NCBI GenBank assembly: GCA_934202095.1
Contig: CAKPXN010000024.1
Span: 1-22,516 of the forward strand
Length of the DNA: 22,516 bases
DNA from: an uncultured Veillonella sp.
Lineage (GTDB): Bacteria; Bacillota; Negativicutes; Veillonellales; Veillonellaceae
Direction of reading: 5' to 3'
The stretch's first letter is position 1. Each line of letters starts with the position of its first letter. Below the pieces are notes generated by a model. That model saw only the letters and a program-made list of their open reading frames with translations. It ran no database searches and was not told the origin of the DNA. This document shows positions 15,645 through 22,516 of this stretch, piece by piece. The translations under genes and the position numbers were made by a program.

Positions 15645-15674
15645 ATTTTACCAAATACAGGTATATAAAATCAA
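15645..15674 (-). promoter_or_regulatory. Predicted sigma-70-type promoter for the deacetylase-to-pduO run
   Basis: On the minus strand TTGATT (15669-15674) is followed after 18 bases by TAAAAT (15645-15650). The elements match consensus at four and five of six positions. Transcription would begin near 15638 and leave a leader of about 55 bases before the ATG at 15583. Pattern-based only. Confidence 0.4.
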
Positions 15675-15786
15675 TACAAAATAGCAATACTTGTGTACTG
15701 GAAACGGACTTTTTATATCGTTTTCACATAATTTATATACCCTTCTATCATAGATAATCATATTTTATAGTACTATAGAAAATTAT

Positions 15787-15822
15787 ATACCCTGTCATCC
15801 AAAATGATCGATGACAGGGTAT
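15787..15822 (-). terminator. Intrinsic terminator after the ABC transporter-methyltransferase run
   Basis: A perfect 13-base-pair stem, ATACCCTGTCATC (15787-15799) with GATGACAGGGTAT (15810-15822), has a ten-base loop. On the minus strand it is followed by the U-rich ATAATTTTCT and lies 14 bases after the methyltransferase stop codon, fitting termination of that transcript. The plus-strand side has no T-run. Confidence 0.75.
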
Positions 15823-15836
15823 CGTTATAAGATATA

Positions 15837-16631
15837 TTAAATTTGTTCTCTTACCTTATACATACATAGGGCGGCCGCAATTGATACGTTTAAAGATTCT
15901 ATATCACCATACATGGGAATTGTAATAGCCTGGTCACACATTTCAATAATGTCTCTAGACACTCCATTTCCTTCATTACCGAGTATAATCATGGTTCGTC
16001 TAGAATATGATATGGTATGATATGGCTTTGCATTGTCTAGTGAGGTAACATAGGTTTTTATCGTATTATCCTTTATAAAATCATAAAACTCAGATAATGT
16101 TACATCTTCAAAAATCGGAATATTGCAAAGCGCACTCATCGTACTGCGTACGCATTTTTCGTTAAAAGGATCTACGGTTCCTTTTAACAAGAATATACCT
16201 TTTGCACCAGCAGCCACAGCTGTACGAATTATGGTACCTAAGTTTCCCGGATCCTGTACACCATCTAGTGCGACATATAATCCATCCTCTACTATAAATG
16301 AATGCAAATCATTAACATATTTTTTCGCTATACCTAGTATACCCTGTCCATTTACAGAGTGCTCAATTTTATCAAATATTGGATCTTGTACTACATAGAC
16401 GGAAGAAACAGTAAAACCTGTTTGCACTAATGGTTCCAATTCACTTCGCTTTGATTCTCTAATTAAAATAGAGCGCAAAAATCCTTTTTTTCCTATATCC
16501 GTTACAGCACGAATTCCTTCCACCGTATATTCACTAAATTTTTGCCGATATTTTCGCTGTTGTAAACTGATAATATGTTTTATAGTCTTATTGTCTTTCG
16601 ATTGAATGTAATCTATTTTTGGTGATTCCAT
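15837..16631 (-). CDS. RNA 2'-O-methyltransferase, SpoU/TrmH (SPOUT) family
   Basis: Methylates the ribose of a nucleotide in rRNA or tRNA using S-adenosylmethionine; the knotted SPOUT fold is indicated by its three motifs. Motif 1 is ALDGVQDPGNLGTIIRTA (about residues 117-134), motif 2 is IILGNEGNGVS, and motif 3 is IPMYGDIESLNVSIAAAL near the C-terminus. An N-terminal substrate-binding domain (RKYRQKFSEYTVEGIRAV) resembles RlmB/TsnR-like 23S enzymes. Length is 264 residues. The ATG lies 19 bases inside the end of the upstream ABC gene, and the nearest strong purine run is 13 bases away, so translation is probably coupled. The exact target nucleotide cannot be given. Confidence 0.9.
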   Translation of the reverse strand: MESPKIDYIQSKDNKTIKHIISLQQRKYRQKFSEYTVEGIRAVTDIGKKGFLRSILIRESKRSELEPLVQTGFTVSSVYVVQDPIFDKIEHSVNGQGILGIAKKYVNDLHSFIVEDGLYVALDGVQDPGNLGTIIRTAVAAGAKGIFLLKGTVDPFNEKCVRSTMSALCNIPIFEDVTLSEFYDFIKDNTIKTYVTSLDNAKPYHTISYSRRTMIILGNEGNGVSRDIIEMCDQAITIPMYGDIESLNVSIAAALCMYKVREQI

Positions 16632-18343
16632 AACTCGTAAAAATCCCCCTTATGTTGCATAAGCTCATCAAATGTTCCATCTTCCACAATCTTACCATAA
16701 GAAAGAACTAGAATTCTATTTGCTTTTTGTACAGTTGATAAACGATGTGCTACATTTATAATTGTTTTTTCACCACGTATAGTTTCAATACTTTCTTGAA
16801 TTTGTGATTCCGTATGACTATCGATATTTGCCGTAGCTTCATCAAGCAATAAAATAGGTCTATTTAAAATCAACGTTCTTGCAAAGGCTAATAATTGCTT
16901 TTGTCCATCTGATAATAGCGATCCCAAATATCCTACTGATGTTTGATATCCATCTGGCAAAGATTCAATCATATCGTGTAATTTGACCTTTTTGGTAGCG
17001 TCTATAATAGTATCCATAGAGATAGAGGAATCATATAAATTAAGATTATCTTGAATCGTCCCTTTAAATAAGTATGCATTTTGAAATACATAGCCCATAA
17101 TATTTCTAATCATTGAAGAATCATATTGGCTAATATCATGACCATTAATATAAATGTTGCCTTTTGTAGGTCGCAATACTCCCATCAATAATGAAAGTAA
17201 TGTTGATTTTCCACTACCAGATAGTCCTACAATACCAAGATACTCCCCTTTTTTTACTGTAAAAGAAATGTTATTCAAAGCATATACATCACTGTTATCA
17301 TAGGAGTAATACACATCTTTTAATTCGATGGTATCAATCGTTTTAAATTCATTGGGAACAGTTGTTATCAACTCGCGCTTTGGTTCATCCAAAATAGGAA
17401 TCAATCGTTCTGCACCGGCCAATGCACTTTGCAAGGAATTATATTTATCAGCAATTTCTTTCATAGGTTGAAAGAATCGATCCATATATTGTATAAATGC
17501 AAATACCGTACCTGCATCTGCTACGGATTCTAATAGATTTGTCATTGTAAAAATAACAATGAGTGCCACAAAGAACAAACCATCTACGAGAGGTCTAAAA
17601 ATAGAAAAGGTTGTAACCTCAAATATACCGGCTTTTAAAAACTCACGATTAACAGAATCGTACCGTTGTTCAATACTTCTTTCACCTAAATAAGTTTTTA
17701 CAATTAATATGTAATTCAACAATTCTTTGATGCTCGAATTAGATGCTGCTACAGAAGAACGAACTTGTCTAAAAGCTTTTCTGGAAAATTTTTGATACAC
17801 CCAGATAATACATCCCATGATAGGAATCAACAAGGTCATAACAATTGCTAAGGGTACATTAATAGCATACATAAAAGCTAATATGCCTAAAATCATCAAT
17901 GCACTACTTATGAGTTTTAGCAATACATCTGTATATAATGTACGCAATGACTCAACGTCATTGGTAATACGGGTTACCCAATTACCTATAGGCAAAGACT
18001 GAAAATCATCAGCGGATTTATGAAGTATTTTTTCAAATACCGTACTGCGTATATGAAAAATAATCTTCTGCCCAAATGTAGATAATAAATAGTTTTGCAA
18101 GAGGATAAAGACAATGCTGCCAACAATAGTTAATGCATATAATCCAGCATAATGCTGAATAGTATTCAAATCTTTCATAGCAAAGCCTAAATCGATAGCT
18201 TGTTTCGAAAGATAGGGACGTATGAGTGAGCATAATAGATTGCTAATAAGAGCTATACTAGCTAAAATAAGGAGCCATAAATAAGGCTTAATATATCGCG
18301 TTAAGTATGCAAACAGACGCCAATCATTATATTTTAATTTCAT
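16613..18343 (-). CDS. ABC exporter half-transporter, catalytically complete subunit with degenerate signature
   Basis: Fused membrane and ATPase half-transporter of the ABC exporter type, 576 residues. The N-terminal domain (about 1-320) has six predicted membrane helices. The nucleotide-binding domain has Walker A GLSGSGKS (373-380), Q-loop Gln421, Walker B ILLLD (497-501) with catalytic Glu502, and H-loop His533. The signature reads LSDGQ (477-481) instead of LSGGQ. This is the mirror image of the partner encoded upstream, which has a normal signature but lacks the catalytic Glu and His, so the two should form a heterodimer with one good and one poor ATP site. AAGGAGG lies seven bases before the ATG; the start overlaps the partner's stop by one base. 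Substrate unknown. Confidence 0.94.
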   Translation of the reverse strand: MKLKYNDWRLFAYLTRYIKPYLWLLILASIALISNLLCSLIRPYLSKQAIDLGFAMKDLNTIQHYAGLYALTIVGSIVFILLQNYLLSTFGQKIIFHIRSTVFEKILHKSADDFQSLPIGNWVTRITNDVESLRTLYTDVLLKLISSALMILGILAFMYAINVPLAIVMTLLIPIMGCIIWVYQKFSRKAFRQVRSSVAASNSSIKELLNYILIVKTYLGERSIEQRYDSVNREFLKAGIFEVTTFSIFRPLVDGLFFVALIVIFTMTNLLESVADAGTVFAFIQYMDRFFQPMKEIADKYNSLQSALAGAERLIPILDEPKRELITTVPNEFKTIDTIELKDVYYSYDNSDVYALNNISFTVKKGEYLGIVGLSGSGKSTLLSLLMGVLRPTKGNIYINGHDISQYDSSMIRNIMGYVFQNAYLFKGTIQDNLNLYDSSISMDTIIDATKKVKLHDMIESLPDGYQTSVGYLGSLLSDGQKQLLAFARTLILNRPILLLDEATANIDSHTESQIQESIETIRGEKTIINVAHRLSTVQKANRILVLSYGKIVEDGTFDELMQHKGDFYELWNHQK

Positions 18344-20058
18344 TACTTGGCCTCCTTATTTTGAGCAGTATACATTTGATAATATAAACCTTTTAGATCC
18401 ATTAATTCATCGTGTGTTCCTACCTCACGAATCATCCCATCGTCAAATACAATAATGCAATCTGCCTGTTTTATAACCTCTAGTCGTTGTGAGATGCACA
18501 AAATTGTTTTATCTGTTATGGATCGTAATGTGTGTAGTATTTCATCCACTGTTATAGTATCTAATGCAGAAAAGCAATTGTCTAACAATAAGTATGGTGC
18601 ATTCTTATAAAATCCTCGTGCAATATTGATACGTTGTTTTTGACCACCTGATAAATCACGGCCTTCTTCAGCCAATACACTTAATGGATTTTCTAAATCT
18701 TCACCTAAGTCCCTGTATAGTTGAGCTTTATGTGCTGCCTCAGAGACTGTAAGATGATTTGGATTTTCATAACCAAAGCTGATATTATCCGCAATTGTAG
18801 AACTTAATAAATATGATTGTGTAGGCACATAAGACATGGAGTTTCGCACAGTTCCAATTGGAAGTGACTTAATATCTTGATTATTAATATATATCGTTTT
18901 TGCCGGTGCTTTTTGCAACCCTAGTAACAACTTAAATAATGTGCTCTTACCAGAACCTGGTTTCCCTACAATACCGATGAATTCACCTTTATTAAAGGTA
19001 ATATTGACTTGCCGTAATGCAGGTGCTTTTGAGTCATCATAGGTGAATGTTAAATATCGAATATCTATATCGCCTAGTGATAGTTGTTTACCATCTGTAT
19101 CATTACACTCTACGGGCAAACTCATAAATGCGACAATACGGTCAAGAGATGCAAGGCCCTTTTGAACGATAGCAACAAGAGAGCCAAGAGAGATTAAAGG
19201 TCCGATGATAAGCATAATGAAAGCATTAATAGTGACGAATTTACCGACAGTCATAAGCCCCTCTACAGCTAAAGTACCGCATATATACATACTAATACTA
19301 ATACATATAAAAGGAGCAATCATTGTTAAGGGAGATAAAATGGCGTCCAAAACGGCTACGCTCATATTATCTGAGTAATTCTTTTTATTAATTCCATTAA
19401 ATAATCTGCCTATAATGGATTCTTTATTAAACGCCCTAATGACGTCCATACCTTGGAATAATTCTTGGCCAAACTCAGTCATATCACTATATGTGGTTTG
19501 CGCCTGACGTTGTTTCTTTCGTAAGCGTCGACCTAGTGTAAAAATTGAACCTAAAATGAAAATAATTGGGGTCATAATCTTTAAGGCTAAAATAAAATCT
19601 ATTTTTTGAATTAAAATGATAGAACCCAATATAGAATATAAAATAATATCAACGACGATCATAACACCTAAACCTAGGGCAACGCGCAATGATGTTACAT
19701 CATTTGTCATTAAAGCCATTACCTTACCAGGTCCGTTAACATCATAATATGTAGTAGGGATTTCTAAAGCACGAGCACATAATTTTTGGCGGAATAAATA
19801 CTCCATGCGTCGGATAGATCCTAATAATGTTCTACGTGATATAACTTTCAATATAGTAATAATGATTAATAAACCAATAAAATACAATATATAATGGGTT
19901 AAGCCCTCTTTATTATGACTCAATGTATCGATGGCACTACCAATTAATTGTGGTACGATTAAAAAAGCTACATCAATTGCGATTAGCATAGTTAATCCGA
20001 TAAGATAATATATACCTTCACGACGAAAAAATTCCTTGAAAATTGCATATGGATTCAT
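18343..20058 (-). CDS. ABC exporter half-transporter, subunit with degenerate catalytic site
   Basis: First gene of the pair, 571 residues: membrane domain (about 1-310, six helices) and a nucleotide-binding domain. Walker A is GKPGSGKS (365-372), Q-loop Gln414, canonical signature LSGGQ (469-473) and Walker B YLLLD (489-493). The catalytic glutamate after Walker B is replaced by Asn494 (LLLDNCFSALD) and the H-loop histidine by Gln524 (ISQRLEV). The domain should bind ATP but hydrolyse it poorly at its own Walker site. This is a recognised trait of heterodimeric exporters such as TM287/288, TmrAB and BmrCD. AGGAGGT stands five bases before the ATG. Its role may be drug, lipid or peptide export; nothing in the sequence decides. 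Confidence 0.94.
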   Translation of the reverse strand: MNPYAIFKEFFRREGIYYLIGLTMLIAIDVAFLIVPQLIGSAIDTLSHNKEGLTHYILYFIGLLIIITILKVISRRTLLGSIRRMEYLFRQKLCARALEIPTTYYDVNGPGKVMALMTNDVTSLRVALGLGVMIVVDIILYSILGSIILIQKIDFILALKIMTPIIFILGSIFTLGRRLRKKQRQAQTTYSDMTEFGQELFQGMDVIRAFNKESIIGRLFNGINKKNYSDNMSVAVLDAILSPLTMIAPFICISISMYICGTLAVEGLMTVGKFVTINAFIMLIIGPLISLGSLVAIVQKGLASLDRIVAFMSLPVECNDTDGKQLSLGDIDIRYLTFTYDDSKAPALRQVNITFNKGEFIGIVGKPGSGKSTLFKLLLGLQKAPAKTIYINNQDIKSLPIGTVRNSMSYVPTQSYLLSSTIADNISFGYENPNHLTVSEAAHKAQLYRDLGEDLENPLSVLAEEGRDLSGGQKQRINIARGFYKNAPYLLLDNCFSALDTITVDEILHTLRSITDKTILCISQRLEVIKQADCIIVFDDGMIREVGTHDELMDLKGLYYQMYTAQNKEAK

Positions 20059-20127
20059 CGACTACCTCCTGTTTTCTTTCTATCGTACCATTTACTACAT
20101 AATTCTTCTACCAAAAACATTAAACTG

Positions 20128-20159
20128 AACTATATCCCAAAATAATAGCAAACTATATC
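20128..20159. repeat. Nine-base direct repeat upstream of the ABC transporter genes
   Basis: AACTATATC occurs at 20128-20136 and again at 20151-20159, a period of 23 bases or about two helical turns. Read on the minus strand the copies are GATATAGTT, so TATAGT hexamers are separated by 17 bases in promoter-like spacing upstream of the ABC genes. It may be an operator or a weak promoter, or chance in AT-rich DNA. Confidence 0.35.
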
Positions 20160-20170
20160 GAAAAAATTAG

Positions 20171-20199
20171 TTTACTAAAATGGATAGAAATGGTATACT
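20171..20199 (+). promoter_or_regulatory. Predicted promoter of tpx with extended -10
   Basis: TTTACT (20171-20176) and TATACT (20194-20199) are separated by 17 bases, and TGG immediately before the -10 makes it an extended -10. Transcription would start near 20206, leaving a leader of about 50 bases. The -10 lies inside an inverted repeat at 20190-20205 (ATGGT, six bases, ACCAT), a possible repressor site. Confidence 0.6.
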
Positions 20200-20256
20200 A
20201 ACCATAGAAACATTGTTTAATCTATTTAGTATATAAACTCTTAGGAGGAATGAAAC

Positions 20257-20772
20257 ATGGAAAAACGTACTAGTGTTGTAACATTTGCAGGTAACCCTAT
20301 TACATTGGTGGGCCCAGAAATTAAAGTAGGTCAACAAGCACCTGATTTCACTGTATTATCTAACGTTTTACAACCTAAAACTTTGAAAGATTATGAAGGT
20401 AAAGTAAAGGTAATCTCCGTAGTACCTTCTCTTGATACTGGCGTATGTGATGCACAAACTCGTTGGTTCAACCAAGATGCAACAGGTTTATCTGATGATG
20501 TTGTAGTATTGACAATTTCTATGGACCTTCCATTTGCTCAAAAACGTTGGTGCGGTGCTGCAGGCGTAGATAAAGTAGAAACGTTGTCTGACCACAAAGA
20601 TGCTTCTTTCGGTACAAACTATGGTTTCTTAATCGAAGAATTACGTCTATTATCTCGTGGTGTTGTAGTTATCAACAAAGATAACAAAGTAACATATGTT
20701 GAATATGTACCAGAAGTAACTCAAGCTGTTAATTTCGATGCAGCATTAGAAGCAATTAAAGCTGATATCTAA
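20257..20772 (+). CDS. tpx: Thiol peroxidase, atypical 2-Cys peroxiredoxin
   Basis: Cytoplasmic peroxidase that reduces hydrogen and organic hydroperoxides using thioredoxin. The peroxidatic Cys64 is in [12 protein letters not shown] and the resolving Cys99 in QKRWCGAAG, the spacing expected of Tpx. The N-terminal [23 protein letters not shown] and the C-terminal [18 protein letters not shown] are typical of the family. Length of 171 residues is normal. AGGAGG lies eight bases before the ATG, and a strong promoter and a strong terminator bracket the gene, so it is probably transcribed alone. Codon use is more uniform than in its neighbours (frequent GTA, GAA, CGT, GGT), suggesting high expression, reasonable for oxygen protection in an anaerobe. 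Confidence 0.97.
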   Translation: MEKRTSVVTFAGNPITLVGPEIKVGQQAPDFTVLSNVLQPKTLKDYEGKVKVISVVPSLDTGVCDAQTRWFNQDATGLSDDVVVLTISMDLPFAQKRWCGAAGVDKVETLSDHKDASFGTNYGFLIEELRLLSRGVVVINKDNKVTYVEYVPEVTQAVNFDAALEAIKADI

Positions 20773-20786
20773 TATTGCCTTCTATT

Positions 20787-20818
20787 AAGGCCGTACAACG
20801 TACGGCCTTTTTCTTTTC
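20787..20818 (+). terminator. Intrinsic terminator of tpx
   Basis: A ten-base-pair GC-rich stem, AAGGCCGTAC (20787-20796) with GTACGGCCTT (20800-20809), has a three-base loop and is followed by TTTTTCTTTTC. It begins 14 bases after the tpx stop. The open frame leading into psiE passes through it, which is one reason to reject the upstream start of that gene. Confidence 0.92.
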
Positions 20819-20831
20819 ACGGGGGTTATGT

Positions 20832-21227
20832 ATGTGGATTAAAATTTCTAAATTATTATTAACTATAAAAAATATTGCCCTACTCGGCGTAGGTGTAGCA
20901 TTGTGTATCGCCCTAGTTAATTCACTTATAAATTTAGGTGTCATTACATGGGCCAATATAAATGGTGAAAGCACATACTACAATCTTATTGAGGAATTAA
21001 TTACCTTCTTCCTCTATTTTGAGTTCATTGCGTTGATTGTAAAGTACTTTAAAAATAACTTTCACTTTCCTCTAGACTTTTTCCTATATATAGGCATCAC
21101 TGCTATTGTTAGATCTGTAATCATAGCTCATGATACATCAATAGATATACTTATATGGGCCATTTCTATTTTAGTTCTTGTATGTAGTTTAGTATTAGTA
21201 ATAAAATTTATTGGCCATGATGAATAA
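20832..21227 (+). CDS. psiE: PsiE-family membrane protein (phosphate-starvation-inducible type)
   Basis: Small membrane protein of 131 residues with four hydrophobic segments (about 12-37, 52-70, 82-98 and 104-126). The central ELITFFLYFEFIALIVKYF and HFPLDFFLYIGITAIVRSVI match the PsiE family, whose biochemical role is unknown despite its name. The open frame begins at 20775, but that start lies before the tpx terminator and would translate through its hairpin. The ATG at 20832 has GGGGG seven bases upstream and gives the usual length. There is no obvious promoter between the terminator and this start, so it may rely on read-through from tpx. Phosphate control cannot be seen in the sequence. 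Confidence 0.85.
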   Translation: MWIKISKLLLTIKNIALLGVGVALCIALVNSLINLGVITWANINGESTYYNLIEELITFFLYFEFIALIVKYFKNNFHFPLDFFLYIGITAIVRSVIIAHDTSIDILIWAISILVLVCSLVLVIKFIGHDE

Positions 21228-21260
21228 ATAGTATTATTTATCGAGTTATAACATGCAAAA

Positions 21261-21291
21261 AAAGGTCCTACCAATATTTGGTAGGACCTTT
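21261..21291. terminator. Bidirectional intrinsic terminator between psiE and glutamine synthetase
   Basis: A perfect 14-base-pair stem, AAAGGTCCTACCAA (21261-21274) with TTGGTAGGACCTTT (21278-21291), has a three-base loop. Seven T residues run off the stem on the minus strand and TTTCTTC on the plus strand, so it serves both converging genes, most strongly glutamine synthetase. Confidence 0.92.
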
Positions 21292-21307
21292 CTTCATATA
21301 CAAAGAA

Positions 21308-22516
21308 TTAGAAAATGTTTTTGCTGTAATTAGCGTATTTAGCTTCTAATTCTTCCATTTTGTCATTCATTTCGATTTGTAATGCAGATGCAGTATCATA
21401 ATCTTCAGATTGTAAAGCTTCTACAATACGTGTGAACAAGGATTTGCGATCATCGCTATCTTTTGCAAGATAGAAACGTAAGTCATTAACTTCTGCAAAA
21501 CGTTTGTCATCAATGCTATTGCGGCTATCTGTGTGAATAGATACCATTTTACGTACTGTATCCATATTATCAGGAATGATACGGTGAGCCAATACGAGTT
21601 TCCAACGTTTCAAGATAGATGCAATGAAGGAATCCATTAAGTCATGAGAAAATGCATTGCCTTGTGCTAATGTATTTACAAGTTCAGGATTATTTTTATA
21701 ACCTTTAATGTTTTCCCATACAGTTGCAGGAGCTACGCCGAACATTTGATTACGTTCTTCTTGAGTGTAGTCTTCGAATACATCTTTTTCAGAACGGAAT
21801 GCACGTTCTTTAGGTAAGTAATCTGCATCTTGACCAGCTTCTTTAGAAAGTTCTGCTTCCAATTGAGCTTGAGTTTTACCACTTGTAATGGCATATTTCA
21901 TACCATCAAATGCAGAGATGAAAATCAATGCTAATGCAGTGTATGTATTTGTATAAGGGTTTGGAGAACGCAATTCGTAACGTGTAGCCATTGGATTGTC
22001 GATATCGCGAATCAAACCGCAAAGGATTGTACGGTTACGGCTTGGTTCAGAAGGATCATTACCTAAAGAAGTTACGATACAAACTGGAGCTTCGAAACCA
22101 GGTTTCAAACGATTCAAGGAATCGGTTGTAGAGCTGATGAATGGGTTAATAGCTTCATAGTGTTTCAATAGACCCATGATTGCACCAATACCCAAGGAGC
22201 TAGCAGATTCTTTTTTCATATCTTCTGGGCTGAACAAGTTAACAAGTTTGCCAGATTTTAATTTTGCCATTACCCCAAAGTGCGTATGTTCACCAGAACC
22301 AGCAACACCGATAATTGGTTTTGCATTGAATGTTACATCAAGACCATTTTCACGGAATACTTCACGAACGATAATACGAGCTTGTAATTCGTTATCTGCT
22401 GTTTGTAATGGGTTGCCAGAGAATTTCCAGTCGATTTCTAATTGTTCTAATACAACTGCTTCATGACCATCTTCATCAAGTTTAGCTTTAACGCCACCTA
22501 CTTCTTTATGACCCAT
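21308..22516 (-). CDS. Glutamine synthetase, type III-like, C-terminal part (cut by window edge)
   Basis: ATP-dependent synthesis of glutamine from glutamate and ammonia. The visible 402 residues cover the late catalytic barrel: MGHKEVGGVKAKL at the edge, GVAGSGEHTHFGVMAKL (the glutamine synthetase GSG-histidine motif), EAPVCIVTSLGNDPSEPSRN and ATRYELRSPNPYTNTY, then a long helical C-terminal extension rich in Glu and Lys ending YSKNIF. This extension and the motif wording resemble type III rather than the GlnA type I enzyme. The first visible codon happens to be ATG, but the N-terminal domain is missing, so the true start lies outside the window. Codon bias suggests high expression. Confidence 0.88.
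   Translation of the reverse strand: MGHKEVGGVKAKLDEDGHEAVVLEQLEIDWKFSGNPLQTADNELQARIIVREVFRENGLDVTFNAKPIIGVAGSGEHTHFGVMAKLKSGKLVNLFSPEDMKKESASSLGIGAIMGLLKHYEAINPFISSTTDSLNRLKPGFEAPVCIVTSLGNDPSEPSRNRTILCGLIRDIDNPMATRYELRSPNPYTNTYTALALIFISAFDGMKYAITSGKTQAQLEAELSKEAGQDADYLPKERAFRSEKDVFEDYTQEERNQMFGVAPATVWENIKGYKNNPELVNTLAQGNAFSHDLMDSFIASILKRWKLVLAHRIIPDNMDTVRKMVSIHTDSRNSIDDKRFAEVNDLRFYLAKDSDDRKSLFTRIVEALQSEDYDTASALQIEMNDKMEELEAKYANYSKNIF

Larger units (their letters stand above)
15584..15836. other. Longest intergenic stretch: promoter of the deacetylase run and terminator of the methyltransferase run
   Basis: This 253-base, very AT-rich gap has no gene that I can support. It holds the predicted promoter at 15645-15674 for the run to its left and the terminator at 15787-15822 for the run to its right. 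Between them is an imperfect inverted repeat formed by GGAAACG and CGTTTTC around 15700-15726, whose stem is too short to call. Confidence 0.6.

Noticed and set aside
15700..15727. Imperfect inverted repeat GGAAACG/CGTTTTC in the long intergenic region
   Set aside because: Only about five pairs form without a mismatch, and it has no terminator or known operator pattern.
20756..20974. Minus-strand open frame across the tpx terminator and psiE
   Set aside because: It passes through a strong terminator and lies antisense to two better-supported genes.
1..22516. CRISPR array, tRNA or rRNA genes, insertion sequences, toxin-antitoxin or phage defence genes
   Set aside because: I saw no regularly spaced repeats, no transposase, no tRNA-like cloverleaf in the gaps, and every sizeable frame is a recognisable chromosomal gene or a shadow.

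Overview
The window looks like chromosomal sequence from an anaerobic Negativicute, most probably Veillonella. This rests on protein character, low G+C (roughly 37-39% by eye), strong AGGAGG-type ribosome binding sites and gene content; no database search was possible. Coding density is high, no gap exceeds 300 bases, and I see no mobile element, tRNA, rRNA, CRISPR array or phage gene. Most genes lie on the minus strand, so they read right to left.

Minus-strand blocks from left to right: (1) positions 1-1187 hold the start of efp and an M24 aminopeptidase behind a probable promoter of their own. (2) Positions 1258-8700 hold a tight run whose transcription order is cobU, cobQ/cbiP, cbiB, cobS, pduX, cobD, a CobC-like phosphatase, then a pseudouridine synthase. 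Together these make the aminopropanol linker from threonine, amidate and activate the corrinoid, and attach the lower ligand. CobT and the corrin-ring genes are not here. (3) Position 8765 starts a lone plus-strand gene of unknown function, convergent with the next block and sharing a terminator with it. (4) Positions 9145-15583 hold a possible eight-gene run whose transcription order is ChbG/YdjC deacetylase, flippase-like membrane protein, ACT-domain protein, hom, thrB, htpX, ndk, pduO. PduO makes adenosylcobalamin and so links functionally to block 2. (5) Positions 15837-20058 hold two ABC half-transporters that form a convincing asymmetric heterodimer, followed by an SpoU-type RNA methyltransferase and a terminator.

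At the right, tpx (thiol peroxidase) and a PsiE-family membrane protein are on the plus strand. They converge on the 3' part of a glutamine synthetase gene that runs off the window edge.

For five genes the longest open frame is not the likely gene. Ribosome binding sites, neighbouring stop codons or a terminator favour internal starts for the aminopeptidase, pduX, htpX, the ACT protein and psiE; thrB is also best started internally on family and spacing grounds.

Nothing here is clearly a new defence or mobile system. The best leads are the unknown 112-residue protein inside the cobalamin region, the deacetylase/flippase-like pair resembling HpnK/HpnL, and the ABC heterodimer with one degenerate ATP site.
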